NCBI RefSeq assembly: GCF_003990355.1
Contig: NZ_CP034670.1
Span: 620,001-684,000 of the forward strand
DNA length: 64,000 nucleotides
Source of the DNA: Eikenella corrodens
GTDB taxonomy: Bacteria > Pseudomonadota > Gammaproteobacteria > Burkholderiales > Neisseriaceae
Direction of reading: 5' to 3'
The translations under genes were made by a program, and so were the position numbers. The notes beneath the pieces were generated by a model that saw only the letters and a program-made list of their open reading frames with translations, did no database searches and was not told the origin of the DNA. Of this stretch, positions 25,377 to 33,581 are shown in pieces. Numbering within the stretch: the stretch's first letter is position 1; each line of letters begins with the position of its first letter.

Positions 25377-27754
25377 TACACGCCCCCCACGATCTTGTGC
25401 AGCAACCCTTCGCTCTGCTGCTCCAGTGCGAGAATATCGGCGCGGATTTCGGCCAGCGTGCGCAGCGGCGCGGGCTTGTAGAAATAGCGGGCGAAGGAAA
25501 TCTCGTAGCCGATCTGGGTCTTGTCCGTGGCGATCCAGGCGTCCGGTGCGTGCGGCAGCACTTCGTGGACGAAGAAGGCGTCGACTCCCCCCGGCTCCTT
25601 CAACGGCACCTGCTCGGTGTCGCGCAGCTCGCTGTCGGGTTCGTACTCGACCATGAAGCGATCTTTACCCACGGTTTCCAGGTACGCGCCGTCGAAGCCG
25701 GGTTCGAAATGTTCCCCTGCCTTGAGCTTGCTGCGGCGGGCGTAAACCGGCGGCGCGGTTTCGTCGCGCCAGCTCACTGCTTTGTAGATGGCTTTCTTCT
25801 CTGGCCCACCAAGCTTGTCGCCCTGCGACTTGAGCGCAGCATCGAAGCGGACGCGGAATTCGTTGTGGTCGTCGAAAACGGCACTGCCAAGTAGCCGCTG
25901 CGCCCGTTGCGCCACCTCAATCAGCCGCTTGTCGCGCTGCCATGTCGAGGCATCGAGCAACTTCTTGCGGCGCTTGGCGGGCACGGCCTTGCGGGCGACG
26001 GAGACTTCGTTGTCATCGCCACTGTCTTCGCCGTCGTCGTCTTCGTTCTCGTCCTCACCTTTTAGCCATGCCTCAATGGCGGGCTTGATTTTGGCGAAGT
26101 CGGTGTAAAGTGCTTCTCCATATTGCGCGTAGATTTCGCCACGCAGCACCTCATCGCCAGAGGCAAAACGCAGGGGGTCAATGCGCTCGTCCGAGAGCTG
26201 GCTTTTCAGGCGCAGCGGGCGCTCGACGGTGATCTTCCAGTAGCCGAAGTCCTGGGTGTCGAACCATTTCGACTCGGCGGTTTCCTGCGCCTCGCCGAGG
26301 TAGAGGTCGAGGATTCGCTGGATGTCACCAGCCGAGAGTTCGCAGTTCTTCTTGCCGAGGTTGCGACGCAGCGGCTGGAACCACTGCGATGCGTCGATCA
26401 ACTGCACCTTGCCACGCCGCGCTTCGGCCTTCTTGTTGGCCAGAACCCAGATATAGGTAGCGATGCCGGTGTTGTAGAAGATGTTGAGCGGCAGGGCGAT
26501 GATGGCCTCACACCAGTCGTTCTCCAGCACCCAGCGGCGGATGTTGCTCTCGCCCTGGCCTGCGTCGCCGGTAAACAGCGCGGAGCCGTTGTGCACCAGC
26601 GCAACGCGGCTGCCCAGCGGCGTGTTGTGCTTCATCTTTTGCAGCTTGTTCACCTGGAACATGAGCTGCCCGTCGCTTGAGCGGGTGATGAGCTTGAATT
26701 CGTTGTTGCCCGCGTGGCTGACAATGAAACGCGGGTCGTTGAATTCCTTCTTGCCGCCCATGCGCTCCAGATCGGTCTTCCAACTCTTGCCGTAGGGCGG
26801 GTTGGAGATCATGAAGTCGAATTCGCGGCTCCTGAACTGGTCGTTGGACAGGGTGGATTTGTCTGCGCCACCGACGATGTTCTCGGCCTCCGCGCCTTCG
26901 CCCTTCAAGAGCAGGTCGGCCTTACAAATAGCGTAGGTTTCGTCGCTGATCTCCTGCCCGAACAGGTGAATCGACACTTCCTTGCCGTGCTGCTCAGCCA
27001 GTTCATGTAGCACTTCCTCGGCCACGGTGAGCATGCCGCCGGTGCCGCAGGTGCCGTCGTAGAGCGAATAGGTGCTGGACTCGATCCGGTCGGCCACCGG
27101 CAGAAATAACAACTTGGCCATGAGCTGCACCACGTCGCGCGGGGTGAAGTGTTCGCCTGCCTCTTCGTTGTTGTCTTCGTTGAAGCGGCGGATCAGCTCT
27201 TCAAACACGGTGCCCATGCCGTGGTTGTCCAGCGCGGGCAGCTTGATGCGGCCGTCGGTATCCTTTACTGGCAGCGGCGCGAGATTGACCTCGGGGTCGA
27301 GGAAGTCGTCGATCAAGTAACCAAGGACGTGGGAATCCACCAGCTTCTGGATCTGGTTGCGGAAGTTGAACTTGGTGAGGATTTCCTGCACGTTGGGCGA
27401 AAAGCCGTCCAAATACGCAATGAAGTCATCGCGCAAGCGCTGGCCCTGGCTGCTTCCCTTGAGCTTGGCCAGCGTGAATTCCGAAACGTTGTAGAAGGCT
27501 TGGCCTGCTGCCATGCGCAGCGCGCCGTCCTGCTCGGCCACTTTGTGGATGTCCAGGAACCTCTTGCGCTCGAGCACCGCGTCTTTTGTCGCTTCGAGCA
27601 CGGCATCGAGCCGCCGCAGCACGGTGAAGGGCAGGATGACGTCACGGTATTTGCCACGCACGTAAACGTCGCGCAGACGGTCGTCAGCGATGTTCCAGAT
27701 GAAGTCGGATATCCACTTGATCTGGCTTTGGTCTTGTTGTCGCTTCTTCTGCAT
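25376..27754 (-). CDS. hsdM: Type I restriction enzyme, adenine methyltransferase subunit
   Basis: HsdM methylates adenine within the site chosen by HsdS. From ATG 27754 (GAGGAAC in front) it is 792 residues, longer than E. coli HsdM by a C-terminal extension of more than 200 residues with an acidic stretch (DENEDDDGEDSGDDNE). The SAM motif is DGTCGTGGMLTVAEE and the catalytic motif is NPPY in MISNPPYGKSWK. The open frame extends 37 codons upstream into the previous gene but this is not the start. Type I subclass cannot be fixed by eye. Confidence 0.95.
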   Translation of the reverse strand: MQKKRQQDQSQIKWISDFIWNIADDRLRDVYVRGKYRDVILPFTVLRRLDAVLEATKDAVLERKRFLDIHKVAEQDGALRMAAGQAFYNVSEFTLAKLKGSSQGQRLRDDFIAYLDGFSPNVQEILTKFNFRNQIQKLVDSHVLGYLIDDFLDPEVNLAPLPVKDTDGRIKLPALDNHGMGTVFEELIRRFNEDNNEEAGEHFTPRDVVQLMAKLLFLPVADRIESSTYSLYDGTCGTGGMLTVAEEVLHELAEQHGKEVSIHLFGQEISDETYAICKADLLLKGEGAEAENIVGGADKSTLSNDQFRSREFDFMISNPPYGKSWKTDLERMGGKKEFNDPRFIVSHAGNNEFKLITRSSDGQLMFQVNKLQKMKHNTPLGSRVALVHNGSALFTGDAGQGESNIRRWVLENDWCEAIIALPLNIFYNTGIATYIWVLANKKAEARRGKVQLIDASQWFQPLRRNLGKKNCELSAGDIQRILDLYLGEAQETAESKWFDTQDFGYWKITVERPLRLKSQLSDERIDPLRFASGDEVLRGEIYAQYGEALYTDFAKIKPAIEAWLKGEDENEDDDGEDSGDDNEVSVARKAVPAKRRKKLLDASTWQRDKRLIEVAQRAQRLLGSAVFDDHNEFRVRFDAALKSQGDKLGGPEKKAIYKAVSWRDETAPPVYARRSKLKAGEHFEPGFDGAYLETVGKDRFMVEYEPDSELRDTEQVPLKEPGGVDAFFVHEVLPHAPDAWIATDKTQIGYEISFARYFYKPAPLRTLAEIRADILALEQQSEGLLHKIVGGV

Positions 27755-27765
27755 CGATACGTTCC

Positions 27766-29484
27766 TCAACTTGCCGCCGTGCCTGTGGAGACGGCAAGAT
27801 CCCAATGTTCTGCGAGGACACCCACAAGACGTTTCTGGCGTTCGGCCAAAAGCGTGGGCGTCCACTCGTTTTCTGCTCTGACTTCCTGCGTCAACACGAA
27901 GGGAGAGGCCTTGCCTTTGCCCTTAAAGTAGGCGTCCTTCTTCTTGGCAAAGTCGTAGTTGCTGGCGGACGAGTTCTTGTTCCTATCCAGCGGAACCAGA
28001 TTGGCCAGACGGTGCGTCCAGCCGTCGCGCTCGTCTTCATCCGGGAACCACTTGATCCAGTCCGAACCGTCGGGCGGGGTTTGCGGCAGAACGTGCTCCA
28101 GAGACACGGCATCTTGAAGCTGCACGCCGGGGGCGCGTACCAAGGACTCAAGGCGCAAGACCAGCGCCATCCGTGCCTTGGGCAGATCGTCGTACACGTT
28201 TCCATCGAGTGCCGCGACGAACTTGCGCTTTTGTGCGTCTGTCAGTGTCAGCGTGGTGAGCGCAGCCAGATCCCCCTTGAAGGCCTCCGGTTCAATTTCC
28301 TTGGTGAGCGCGGCGTAGATTTCGATGCGCTCGTTGATGCCCACTTTGGTGACCAGCAGAAAATAGGTCAGGCGTTCCAGTGCCTTGAAAAACTCTGCGA
28401 GCAATTTAGGCTGCTGCCGGAAGCGCTTGAAATAGACCAGTGCCGGGGGTACCCAGTCCTTGAAGTCCACGCGGTTGAGCCAAGACAGGTGTTCGTTGAT
28501 CTTCTCAGCGTACTCGGTGGCCTCGAAGTCGGCATCGCGCACGAAGTTCCACACTTCGGCATAGGGTTTGATGACCTTGTCAACGAGGTCGATGGGGGTC
28601 TTGTACTCGGTGACGTGCTCCTTGAACTCCTTGACCAGTGTGGCCCGTTGCTTCTGCTTGGCGTAGATGCTGCGGATGTGGCCAAACAGGTCACCGAAGG
28701 CGTCGCGGCCCAGCTGGCTTTCGATCTCGCTCCACTTTTTCGAGTAGGTGTACGCCTTGTCTTCGCCGCCCATGCGGCGAATCGAGCCAAGCACTTCGGC
28801 CTTGAGGATGTCGATAGGCGCAAGGTCGAGCCCACGGTTGTTGAGCACGGAGAAGATGCGGTAGGCGGCTTCGAGGTCGGGGGTGGAGATAACGACCAGC
28901 GAGCTGTCGTTGGCGATGAATTTCCAAAGGGCGTTACGGTCATCTGGCGACAGCGCCTTGGCCTTTTCAAGCAGCAGCGTGGCGTTTTCGCGGTAACGCA
29001 GACGGCTGTCTTTCAGCTTATCGGTACTGGCAACCAGCTGGGCGATGCCACCCGGCTCCTGAATATGGGTGCGGAAGAAGTCGGCGTCTTCCTCGCGGGC
29101 GGTCAGGCGATACTCATTTTTCTCGCCAAGACTGAATTTGCCCTTTTTGTAGAGGAAGTCGGTGATGTCGTCTGCCGCGTCCGGCATCACGGTGCGCAAC
29201 ACGGCGAACAGCATTGTGAGCGTAGTCAGGCGTTGCTGGCCATCGACCACCGATGACTTCGGGTCCCGGTCGTTTTTAATCAGAACGATGCTGCCAAGGA
29301 AATATTGGCTGCCGCCCCCCGAGACCCGCGCGTCCTGCATCGCCGAATACAGATCATCGAACAGCTCTGTGACCTGCTGGGTTGTCCAGGCGTAGGGGCG
29401 CTGGTAGTCCGGAATCTCGAACTGGTAGCTGCCTTCAAAGATCTCCCTGATCAGTTTGTCGTGGGCTTCAAGTGTCTTGGCCAT
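27766..29484 (-). CDS. DUF262/DUF1524 (GmrSD-like) nuclease
   Basis: This 572-residue protein has an N-terminal DUF262 domain with IPDYQRPYAW at 24-33 and DGQQRLTTL at 81-89, a ParB-like nucleotide-hydrolysing fold. A C-terminal DUF1524 domain has the His-Me/HNH pattern LEHVLPQTP near 462-470 and N495 in RLANLVPLD. Single-chain GmrSD-type and SspE-type proteins with this order cut modified foreign DNA or, in phosphorothioate systems, require host modification. It lies 11 bp upstream of hsdM in the same operon. ATG 29484 follows AGGAGAGAACC. Confidence 0.88.
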   Translation of the reverse strand: MAKTLEAHDKLIREIFEGSYQFEIPDYQRPYAWTTQQVTELFDDLYSAMQDARVSGGGSQYFLGSIVLIKNDRDPKSSVVDGQQRLTTLTMLFAVLRTVMPDAADDITDFLYKKGKFSLGEKNEYRLTAREEDADFFRTHIQEPGGIAQLVASTDKLKDSRLRYRENATLLLEKAKALSPDDRNALWKFIANDSSLVVISTPDLEAAYRIFSVLNNRGLDLAPIDILKAEVLGSIRRMGGEDKAYTYSKKWSEIESQLGRDAFGDLFGHIRSIYAKQKQRATLVKEFKEHVTEYKTPIDLVDKVIKPYAEVWNFVRDADFEATEYAEKINEHLSWLNRVDFKDWVPPALVYFKRFRQQPKLLAEFFKALERLTYFLLVTKVGINERIEIYAALTKEIEPEAFKGDLAALTTLTLTDAQKRKFVAALDGNVYDDLPKARMALVLRLESLVRAPGVQLQDAVSLEHVLPQTPPDGSDWIKWFPDEDERDGWTHRLANLVPLDRNKNSSASNYDFAKKKDAYFKGKGKASPFVLTQEVRAENEWTPTLLAERQKRLVGVLAEHWDLAVSTGTAAS

Positions 29485-29499
29485 TGGTTCTCTCCTTTT

Positions 29500-30402
29500 C
29501 TATTGTTTCTTTGGGCTGCTTGGGGCTTGGTAGCCCGGAGCTAGCTTGGCGTTCTTGACGCCGTACAGCACAAGCGGATCGCTGAGCCACAGGCGGTACT
29601 GTTCTTCCTTGAGACGATGGTCGGGCGAGCAGTCCACGCTCCAGCGCAGCAGCATGTAGCCCGCGACGACGGCGCGAACGCGCATCCGGATCGAGCCGTC
29701 GGTCATCCCGTAGTCCATCTTGATGGTCTCGGGGTGCTCAAGGCGTGGGTGCGGCACAAAGTCCCGCTCGACGATGCGCGTCCACTGGATGTCGTTGTCT
29801 GGACGCTCATGGGCCTGCGGCTCCTCATCGAGCAGCGTCGGTGCTTCGATACGGGTGACGACGAAGTCCCGGAACTCGCTGCTCTTCCTATCAAATGCCC
29901 GGATGTGCCAGCGCAGCCCGGTGTCCACCAGCGCAAAGGGCACGATGACCCGCTCTGACTCACCGCTGCTCATCGAGTGGTAGCGGATAGTAACTGGCCG
30001 CTTGGCGTGGATCGCTTGGCAGACCGGAGCCAGCACACCCACCCTGGGGTTGCTCAGGGCGGTGGGCGACTCGCACGGCAGCAGCGGTTGCGTTGCGCCG
30101 CTTACACCATCGCCGAAGCCCAGAACCAGGGTCGACAGCACGCGCTGCGATGCGTGGTCGAACAGCGGGGAGAACGCCTGCCCGATACGGTAGATCTTGT
30201 TGCTACCGTCAAAGGTGATGTTCTGCGGCGTGATTTCCCGGTACAGCGCCAAGTCGCGTGTCGCGCCTGCCGGAGCCACGCCGAAGCGCTCAATCAGATC
30301 CGGGCGACCGATCTCACCGAAGAAGTAGAGCCGGAAGTCGATGTAGGCCAGCCGCTCGCGCTGGGCGTGGCTCAAGCTCTCGACGCGCTGGGGTTGAGTC
30401 AC
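29500..30402 (-). CDS. WYL-domain transcriptional regulator (CapW/BrxR-like)
   Basis: This 300-residue regulator has an N-terminal winged-helix (ERLAYIDFRLYFFGEIGRPD), a central WYL domain (IRYHSMSSGESE, PFALVDTGLRWHIRAF) and a C-terminal extension. CapW/BrxR proteins of this build repress CBASS, BREX and other defence operons. GTG 30402 is chosen because GAGGAG lies six bases in front; a TTG six codons upstream is an alternative. It is the first gene of the defence operon and presumably controls it. The palindrome at 30478-30493 in front of it is a possible operator. Confidence 0.85.
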   Translation of the reverse strand: MTQPQRVESLSHAQRERLAYIDFRLYFFGEIGRPDLIERFGVAPAGATRDLALYREITPQNITFDGSNKIYRIGQAFSPLFDHASQRVLSTLVLGFGDGVSGATQPLLPCESPTALSNPRVGVLAPVCQAIHAKRPVTIRYHSMSSGESERVIVPFALVDTGLRWHIRAFDRKSSEFRDFVVTRIEAPTLLDEEPQAHERPDNDIQWTRIVERDFVPHPRLEHPETIKMDYGMTDGSIRMRVRAVVAGYMLLRWSVDCSPDHRLKEEQYRLWLSDPLVLYGVKNAKLAPGYQAPSSPKKQ

Positions 30403-30477
30403 CGAAGGCTCCTCATCCAAGACGGATGACCGAAAGACTGATATTGGTTTTATGTTTGTCCATTGCTAGGCGGTTTA

Positions 30478-30493
30478 CATCATCAAAATGATG
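30478..30493. promoter_or_regulatory. Palindrome upstream of the WYL regulator, possible operator
   Basis: CATCATCAAAATGATG forms an inverted repeat about 76 bp upstream of the regulator start. WYL repressors bind inverted repeats at their own promoter, so this is a candidate. No clear promoter boxes were identified. Confidence 0.4.
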
Positions 30494-30593
30494 CCATTAT
30501 GCGTCACTGCTTGTAGCTGAGCAAACAATCGAAGTGGACAAATCGTCAAACCCACGCCCTCAAGGCCAAGGCGTTACTATCTGGTTCGGATTG

Positions 30594-30628
30594 CGGACGC
30601 GGGTTCGGTTCCGTATTCCGCCACCAGA
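30594..30628 (+). other. attR-like site: degenerate ssrA 3' end
   Basis: GCGGACGCGGGTTCGGTTCC followed by GTATTCCGCCACCA matches the ssrA end with a few changes in the second half of the T-arm. The stem no longer pairs, so it is not a functional RNA end. It marks the probable right boundary of the island. Confidence 0.6.
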
Positions 30629-30701
30629 TTTCCTTTCATAAAACTTGTTTGGGCAGCCTTCGGGCTGCTGTTTTTATGTACTAGAAGTGTTTGGCGGTTT
30701 T

Positions 30702-30738
30702 AAAAAGGCTACCTGAAGGTTTCAGGTAGCCTTTTTTT
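30702..30738. terminator. DUS-pair hairpin outside the island
   Basis: AAAAAGGCTACCTGAA and TTCAGGTAGCCTTTTTTT are nearly adjacent. It is the first DUS pair after the island and marks the return to host-type DNA. Confidence 0.7.
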
Positions 30739-30812
30739 AGTGAATTAAACTAAGAATGCTGCTGCGTTGGCTCGACTAGTCGTATTGTCTGCGGTTGGCC
30801 GCTTTGTTCCAT
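30739..30812. repeat. Half CREE remnant
   Basis: TAGTGAATTAAACTAAGAATGC, then GCGTTGGCTCG and GTCTGCGGTTGGCCGC, match one side of a CREE in inverse orientation. The other terminus is missing. Confidence 0.55.
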
Positions 30813-30908
30813 CCCCATTTTCCCTCTATTCGGTTGGATAAGGGTTTGCTGCGGCAAAACCGTTTTCTTTATGCCAAACGCGTGATGCAGTTTGAAGGAT
30901 GTGGCTGA

Positions 30909-31331
30909 TTACAGAGATTTATGGAAATACCGCCCGATTCGATGGGTGCGGCAATTCACGCGCCATTTGTTACTGTTTTGCCAGTCATAATCTACGATGA
31001 TGCCTTGGTTATCAGTATAGAAGATGCGGTCGTGGTTTTGGCCGTAGCAGACATCGCTATAGTAGTTGGTAATGATGGGGCCGTTTTGGCTGCTGCCTTC
31101 GTATTCACGGCCGCCGTAGGAAATATAAGTGTAGCGCCAGAGGTAGGCATAGCGGTTGTTTCCTGATTTGACTCTACTTTCTGTGGGTCCGCCGCCATAG
31201 GATTTGATAACGGCATCGATGGGTTTGCCAACAAAGCGTTTCATACGTGTGTCTAGGCTGGCGCAGCCGGCAGTGAGGCAAACGAGGCCGGCCAGGATGG
31301 CGGTGCGGCCGATGGAGATTGGGGAGGGCAT
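30909..31331 (-). CDS. Small putative lipoprotein of unknown function
   Basis: This 140-residue protein starts at ATG 31331 with a lipoprotein signal peptide ending in the lipobox LTAGC, followed by ASLDTRMKRFVGKPIDAV. The mature part is rich in Tyr and polar residues (YAYLWRYTYISYGGREYEG). I do not recognise a family. The frame extends 18 codons upstream into a CREE, which is not the native start. The CREE at 31370-31473 ends 39 bp before the start and probably carries or alters the promoter. Confidence 0.75.
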   Translation of the reverse strand: MPSPISIGRTAILAGLVCLTAGCASLDTRMKRFVGKPIDAVIKSYGGGPTESRVKSGNNRYAYLWRYTYISYGGREYEGSSQNGPIITNYYSDVCYGQNHDRIFYTDNQGIIVDYDWQNSNKWRVNCRTHRIGRYFHKSL

Positions 31332-31369
31332 GATGTACTGTCTTATGGTGGAAATGAGGGGCAGAATGA

Positions 31370-31473
31370 TATAGTGAATTAACAAAAACCAGTACAGCGT
31401 TGTCTTGCCTTGCTGTAACGTGTGTACTGTCTGCGGCTCGCCGCCTTGTCCTGATTTTTGTTAATCCAATATA
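31370..31473. mobile_element. CREE upstream of the lipoprotein gene
   Basis: This 104-bp element has termini TATAGTGAATTAACAAAAACC and TTTTTGTTAATCCAATATA (one terminal change) and the core in opposite orientation to the one at 11977. CREE ends can carry promoter-like sequence, relevant for the adjacent lipoprotein gene. Confidence 0.9.
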
Positions 31474-31498
31474 GAAAAGGAATAGGCAAGTTGGCAAG

Positions 31499-31537
31499 AG
31501 GCTACCTGAAAACATGAAACGTTTTCAGGTAGCCTCT
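31499..31537. terminator. DUS-pair hairpin after slyX
   Basis: GAGGCTACCTGAAAAC and GTTTTCAGGTAGCCTC pair around ATGAAAC. It lies 20 bp past the slyX stop codon. Confidence 0.7.
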
Positions 31538-31556
31538 TGGTTGGTACGCTTGGCCT

Positions 31557-31781
31557 TTAATAATGCGGCGGAATTTCGGCGGCGGGATTAAAGAGCTGAT
31601 TCGCCCCACCGCCGTCTTTCTCTTGCAAACGGCCGTAGAGTAGGCGCAGCTGGGCTTGTTGCAAGTCTGAGGCTTGCTGCAAGCGGGCGACGGTGTCGTT
31701 CAGGCTGTCGAGCAGGTCGTTTTGCAGGGCGACCTGAATTTCCAGTTCGGCCAGCCGCGCTTCGGTATCGTTCTGCGTCAT
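31557..31781 (-). CDS. slyX: SlyX family protein
   Basis: This 74-residue protein is largely a coiled coil (RLAELEIQVALQNDLLDSLN) and ends in the family signature PHY. SlyX proteins are small and widely conserved with unclear function. The ATG at 31781 overlaps the antiporter stop codon (TGATG), so the two are translationally coupled; a GTG three bases earlier is possible. Confidence 0.85.
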   Translation of the reverse strand: MTQNDTEARLAELEIQVALQNDLLDSLNDTVARLQQASDLQQAQLRLLYGRLQEKDGGGANQLFNPAAEIPPHY

Positions 31782-33166
31782 CACAGCACCATGGCGGCCA
31801 CCCAGCCTGCGGCCATCAGCGGCAGGTTGTAGTGGATGAAGGTGGGGATAACCGAATCGTAGATGTGGTCGTGCTGGCCGTCTACGTTCAGGCCGGAAGT
31901 GGGGCCGAGGGTGGAGTCGGAAGCAGGCGACCCGGCATCACCCAGCGCGCCGGCAGTGCCGATGATGGCTACGGTGGCCAGCGGCGAGAAGCCCATGCCG
32001 GCGCACAGGGGAACGTAGATGGAGGCAATGATGGGCAGGGTGGAGAAGGAGCTGCCGATGCCCATGGTTACCAACAAGCCGACGGCAAGCATAACCAGTG
32101 CGGCCATGCTTTTGTTGCCGGCAAACAGGTTGGCGCTGGTGTCGACCAAGGGTTTGATCTGGCCGGTGGCCTGCATCACTTCGGCGAAGCCCTGGGCGGC
32201 AATCATGATGAAGCCGATCATCGCCATCATGCGCAGGCCGCTGTCGAATACCGCATCCACTTCGCAGCGGCGCACCACGCCGGTGGCCATGAATACGCCG
32301 AAGCCGATCATCGCGCCCAAGAGCAGCGCGTCGTCGTACACCAGCTGCACCACAAAGGAAGCCACAATCGCCACCACGGCCACCACGCTGCGGTAGGTGG
32401 AAATTTTCGGCGCGTTGGCCGCAGCCTGCTCGGAGCTCAAATCCACCTGATTATTGGTGTAGTGGCGCGGTTTGCGGTAGTGGATGAAGGCGAGCAGCAG
32501 CCCCACAAGCATGCCGGCGGCGGGAATCGCCATGGCTTCCATCACGTTGATGCCCTGCACGTTCATACCGGCTTTTTGGATGTTGGCCAACAGGATTTGG
32601 TTTAAGAAAATTGCGCCAAAGCCATAGGGCAGGAACATATAGGTGGTCACCAAGCCGAAGGTAATCACGCAGGCCAGCAGGCGGCGGTCGATTTGCATGC
32701 GGTTGAACACGAGCAACAGCGGCGGCACCACCATCGGGATGAAGGCGATGTGGATTGGGATGATGTTTTGGCTCATGATGCTCATCAGCAAGAGCGCGCC
32801 AATCAGCCCCCATTTCAGGCCGTTTACGCTGGAAGGGATTTGGTCGCGGCTGGCATTGCCGCCCATTTTGCGCACCACCATGCCGGCCAGCTGATAGGGC
32901 AGGCCGGAGTGGGCAATCGCCATGGCAAACGCGCCGAGCATGGCATAGGAGAGCGCAATCTTCGCGCCGCCGGCCAAGCCGCTTTGGAAATGGGTAATCA
33001 CGCCTTTGGTGATGACTTCATGGGTGGCCGGGTCGGTAATATCCGCCAGCGGCAACCCGGCGGCCAGGCCGCCCACAAATGCGCCAATAACCAGGCTTAA
33101 CACAACGTGTACGCGTGCCGCCGATAAAATCAGCATCACCAGCACAGCCAACACTACAGCATTCAT
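31781..33166 (-). CDS. NhaC-like Na+/H+ antiporter family permease
   Basis: This 461-residue integral membrane protein has about twelve hydrophobic segments. It begins MNAVVLAVLVMLILSAARVH behind AAGGAG at ATG 33166; the frame extends 11 codons upstream. GDAGSPASDSTLGPTSGLN near the C-terminus and the MSQNIIPIHIAFIP segment match the family containing YuiF/HisM-like transporters, annotated as Na+/H+ antiporters but possibly amino-acid permeases. The transported substrate is not certain. Confidence 0.85.
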   Translation of the reverse strand: MNAVVLAVLVMLILSAARVHVVLSLVIGAFVGGLAAGLPLADITDPATHEVITKGVITHFQSGLAGGAKIALSYAMLGAFAMAIAHSGLPYQLAGMVVRKMGGNASRDQIPSSVNGLKWGLIGALLLMSIMSQNIIPIHIAFIPMVVPPLLLVFNRMQIDRRLLACVITFGLVTTYMFLPYGFGAIFLNQILLANIQKAGMNVQGINVMEAMAIPAAGMLVGLLLAFIHYRKPRHYTNNQVDLSSEQAAANAPKISTYRSVVAVVAIVASFVVQLVYDDALLLGAMIGFGVFMATGVVRRCEVDAVFDSGLRMMAMIGFIMIAAQGFAEVMQATGQIKPLVDTSANLFAGNKSMAALVMLAVGLLVTMGIGSSFSTLPIIASIYVPLCAGMGFSPLATVAIIGTAGALGDAGSPASDSTLGPTSGLNVDGQHDHIYDSVIPTFIHYNLPLMAAGWVAAMVL

Positions 33167-33581
33167 TTTGCATTCTCCTTTCTTGCGCCGAATCCGCATC
33201 CGCCAAAAACAAAAGCCAAAGCCCGATTTCTCCGTTTATTGCCCGATGTGGAGAAATAAGCGCTTTAGCTGTGTGGCCGGGATGGACATCGGCCGCAGAT
33301 TTATTTCATTAATCGGGAAATGAGTATAACAACGGAAAAAGCGGTGGGCAACAGGCAAATTGATTGGCTGTGAATAAATTTCCCCACTGATTCAGCAGAA
33401 TAGTGGAGGCTACCTGAAAAGCAGGAAAGTAGTTTCTGCATAAGCAGAGTTTTGGGGTTGGGTGTGGCCGAACGGACAGATGCTATAGGTCGGGAAACAG
33501 AGTAGGGCGGTATCTGCCATAAGAAAGGCTACCTGAAAAATGGCTGCATTCATTTTTCAGGTAGCCTTTGCTCCGTCTGCC
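33167..33581. other. Intergenic with DUS
   Basis: Contains the antiporter leader, one DUS near 33408 and a DUS-pair hairpin (33524-33570) that ends the methyltransferase transcript. No gene is seen. Confidence 0.6.
33524..33570. terminator. DUS-pair hairpin after the methyltransferase gene
   Basis: AAAGGCTACCTGAAAAATG and CATTTTTCAGGTAGCCTTT pair around GCTGCATT-type loop sequence, directly past the stop codon at 33582. Confidence 0.7.

Larger units (their letters stand above)
17763..30628. mobile_element. ssrA-anchored genomic island carrying a defence operon
   Basis: The stretch between the ssrA 3' end and a degenerate copy of it contains only defence genes and decayed mobile-element genes. 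It is nearly free of DUS; the one near-match, near 19611, is coding for GYLKD and is one base short of a DUS. No DUS-pair terminators or CREEs occur inside, in contrast with both flanks. No integrase gene is visible, so the island is probably fixed. Boundaries are inferred from the att-like ends. Confidence 0.8.
30421..30908. other. Right island edge and intergenic
   Basis: It holds the palindrome, the attR-like site, a terminator-like hairpin (GCAGCCTTCGGGCTGC near 30652), a DUS-pair hairpin and a half CREE. No gene is seen. Confidence 0.65.

Noticed and set aside
30594..30628. tRNA 3' end as an independent tRNA gene
   Set aside because: Only the T-arm/acceptor part is similar and the stem does not pair; it is better explained as a decayed att copy of ssrA.
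11021..30908. CRISPR arrays
   Set aside because: The repeated units seen are DUS, CREEs and the cupin triplication; there are no regularly spaced repeat-spacer patterns anywhere in the window.
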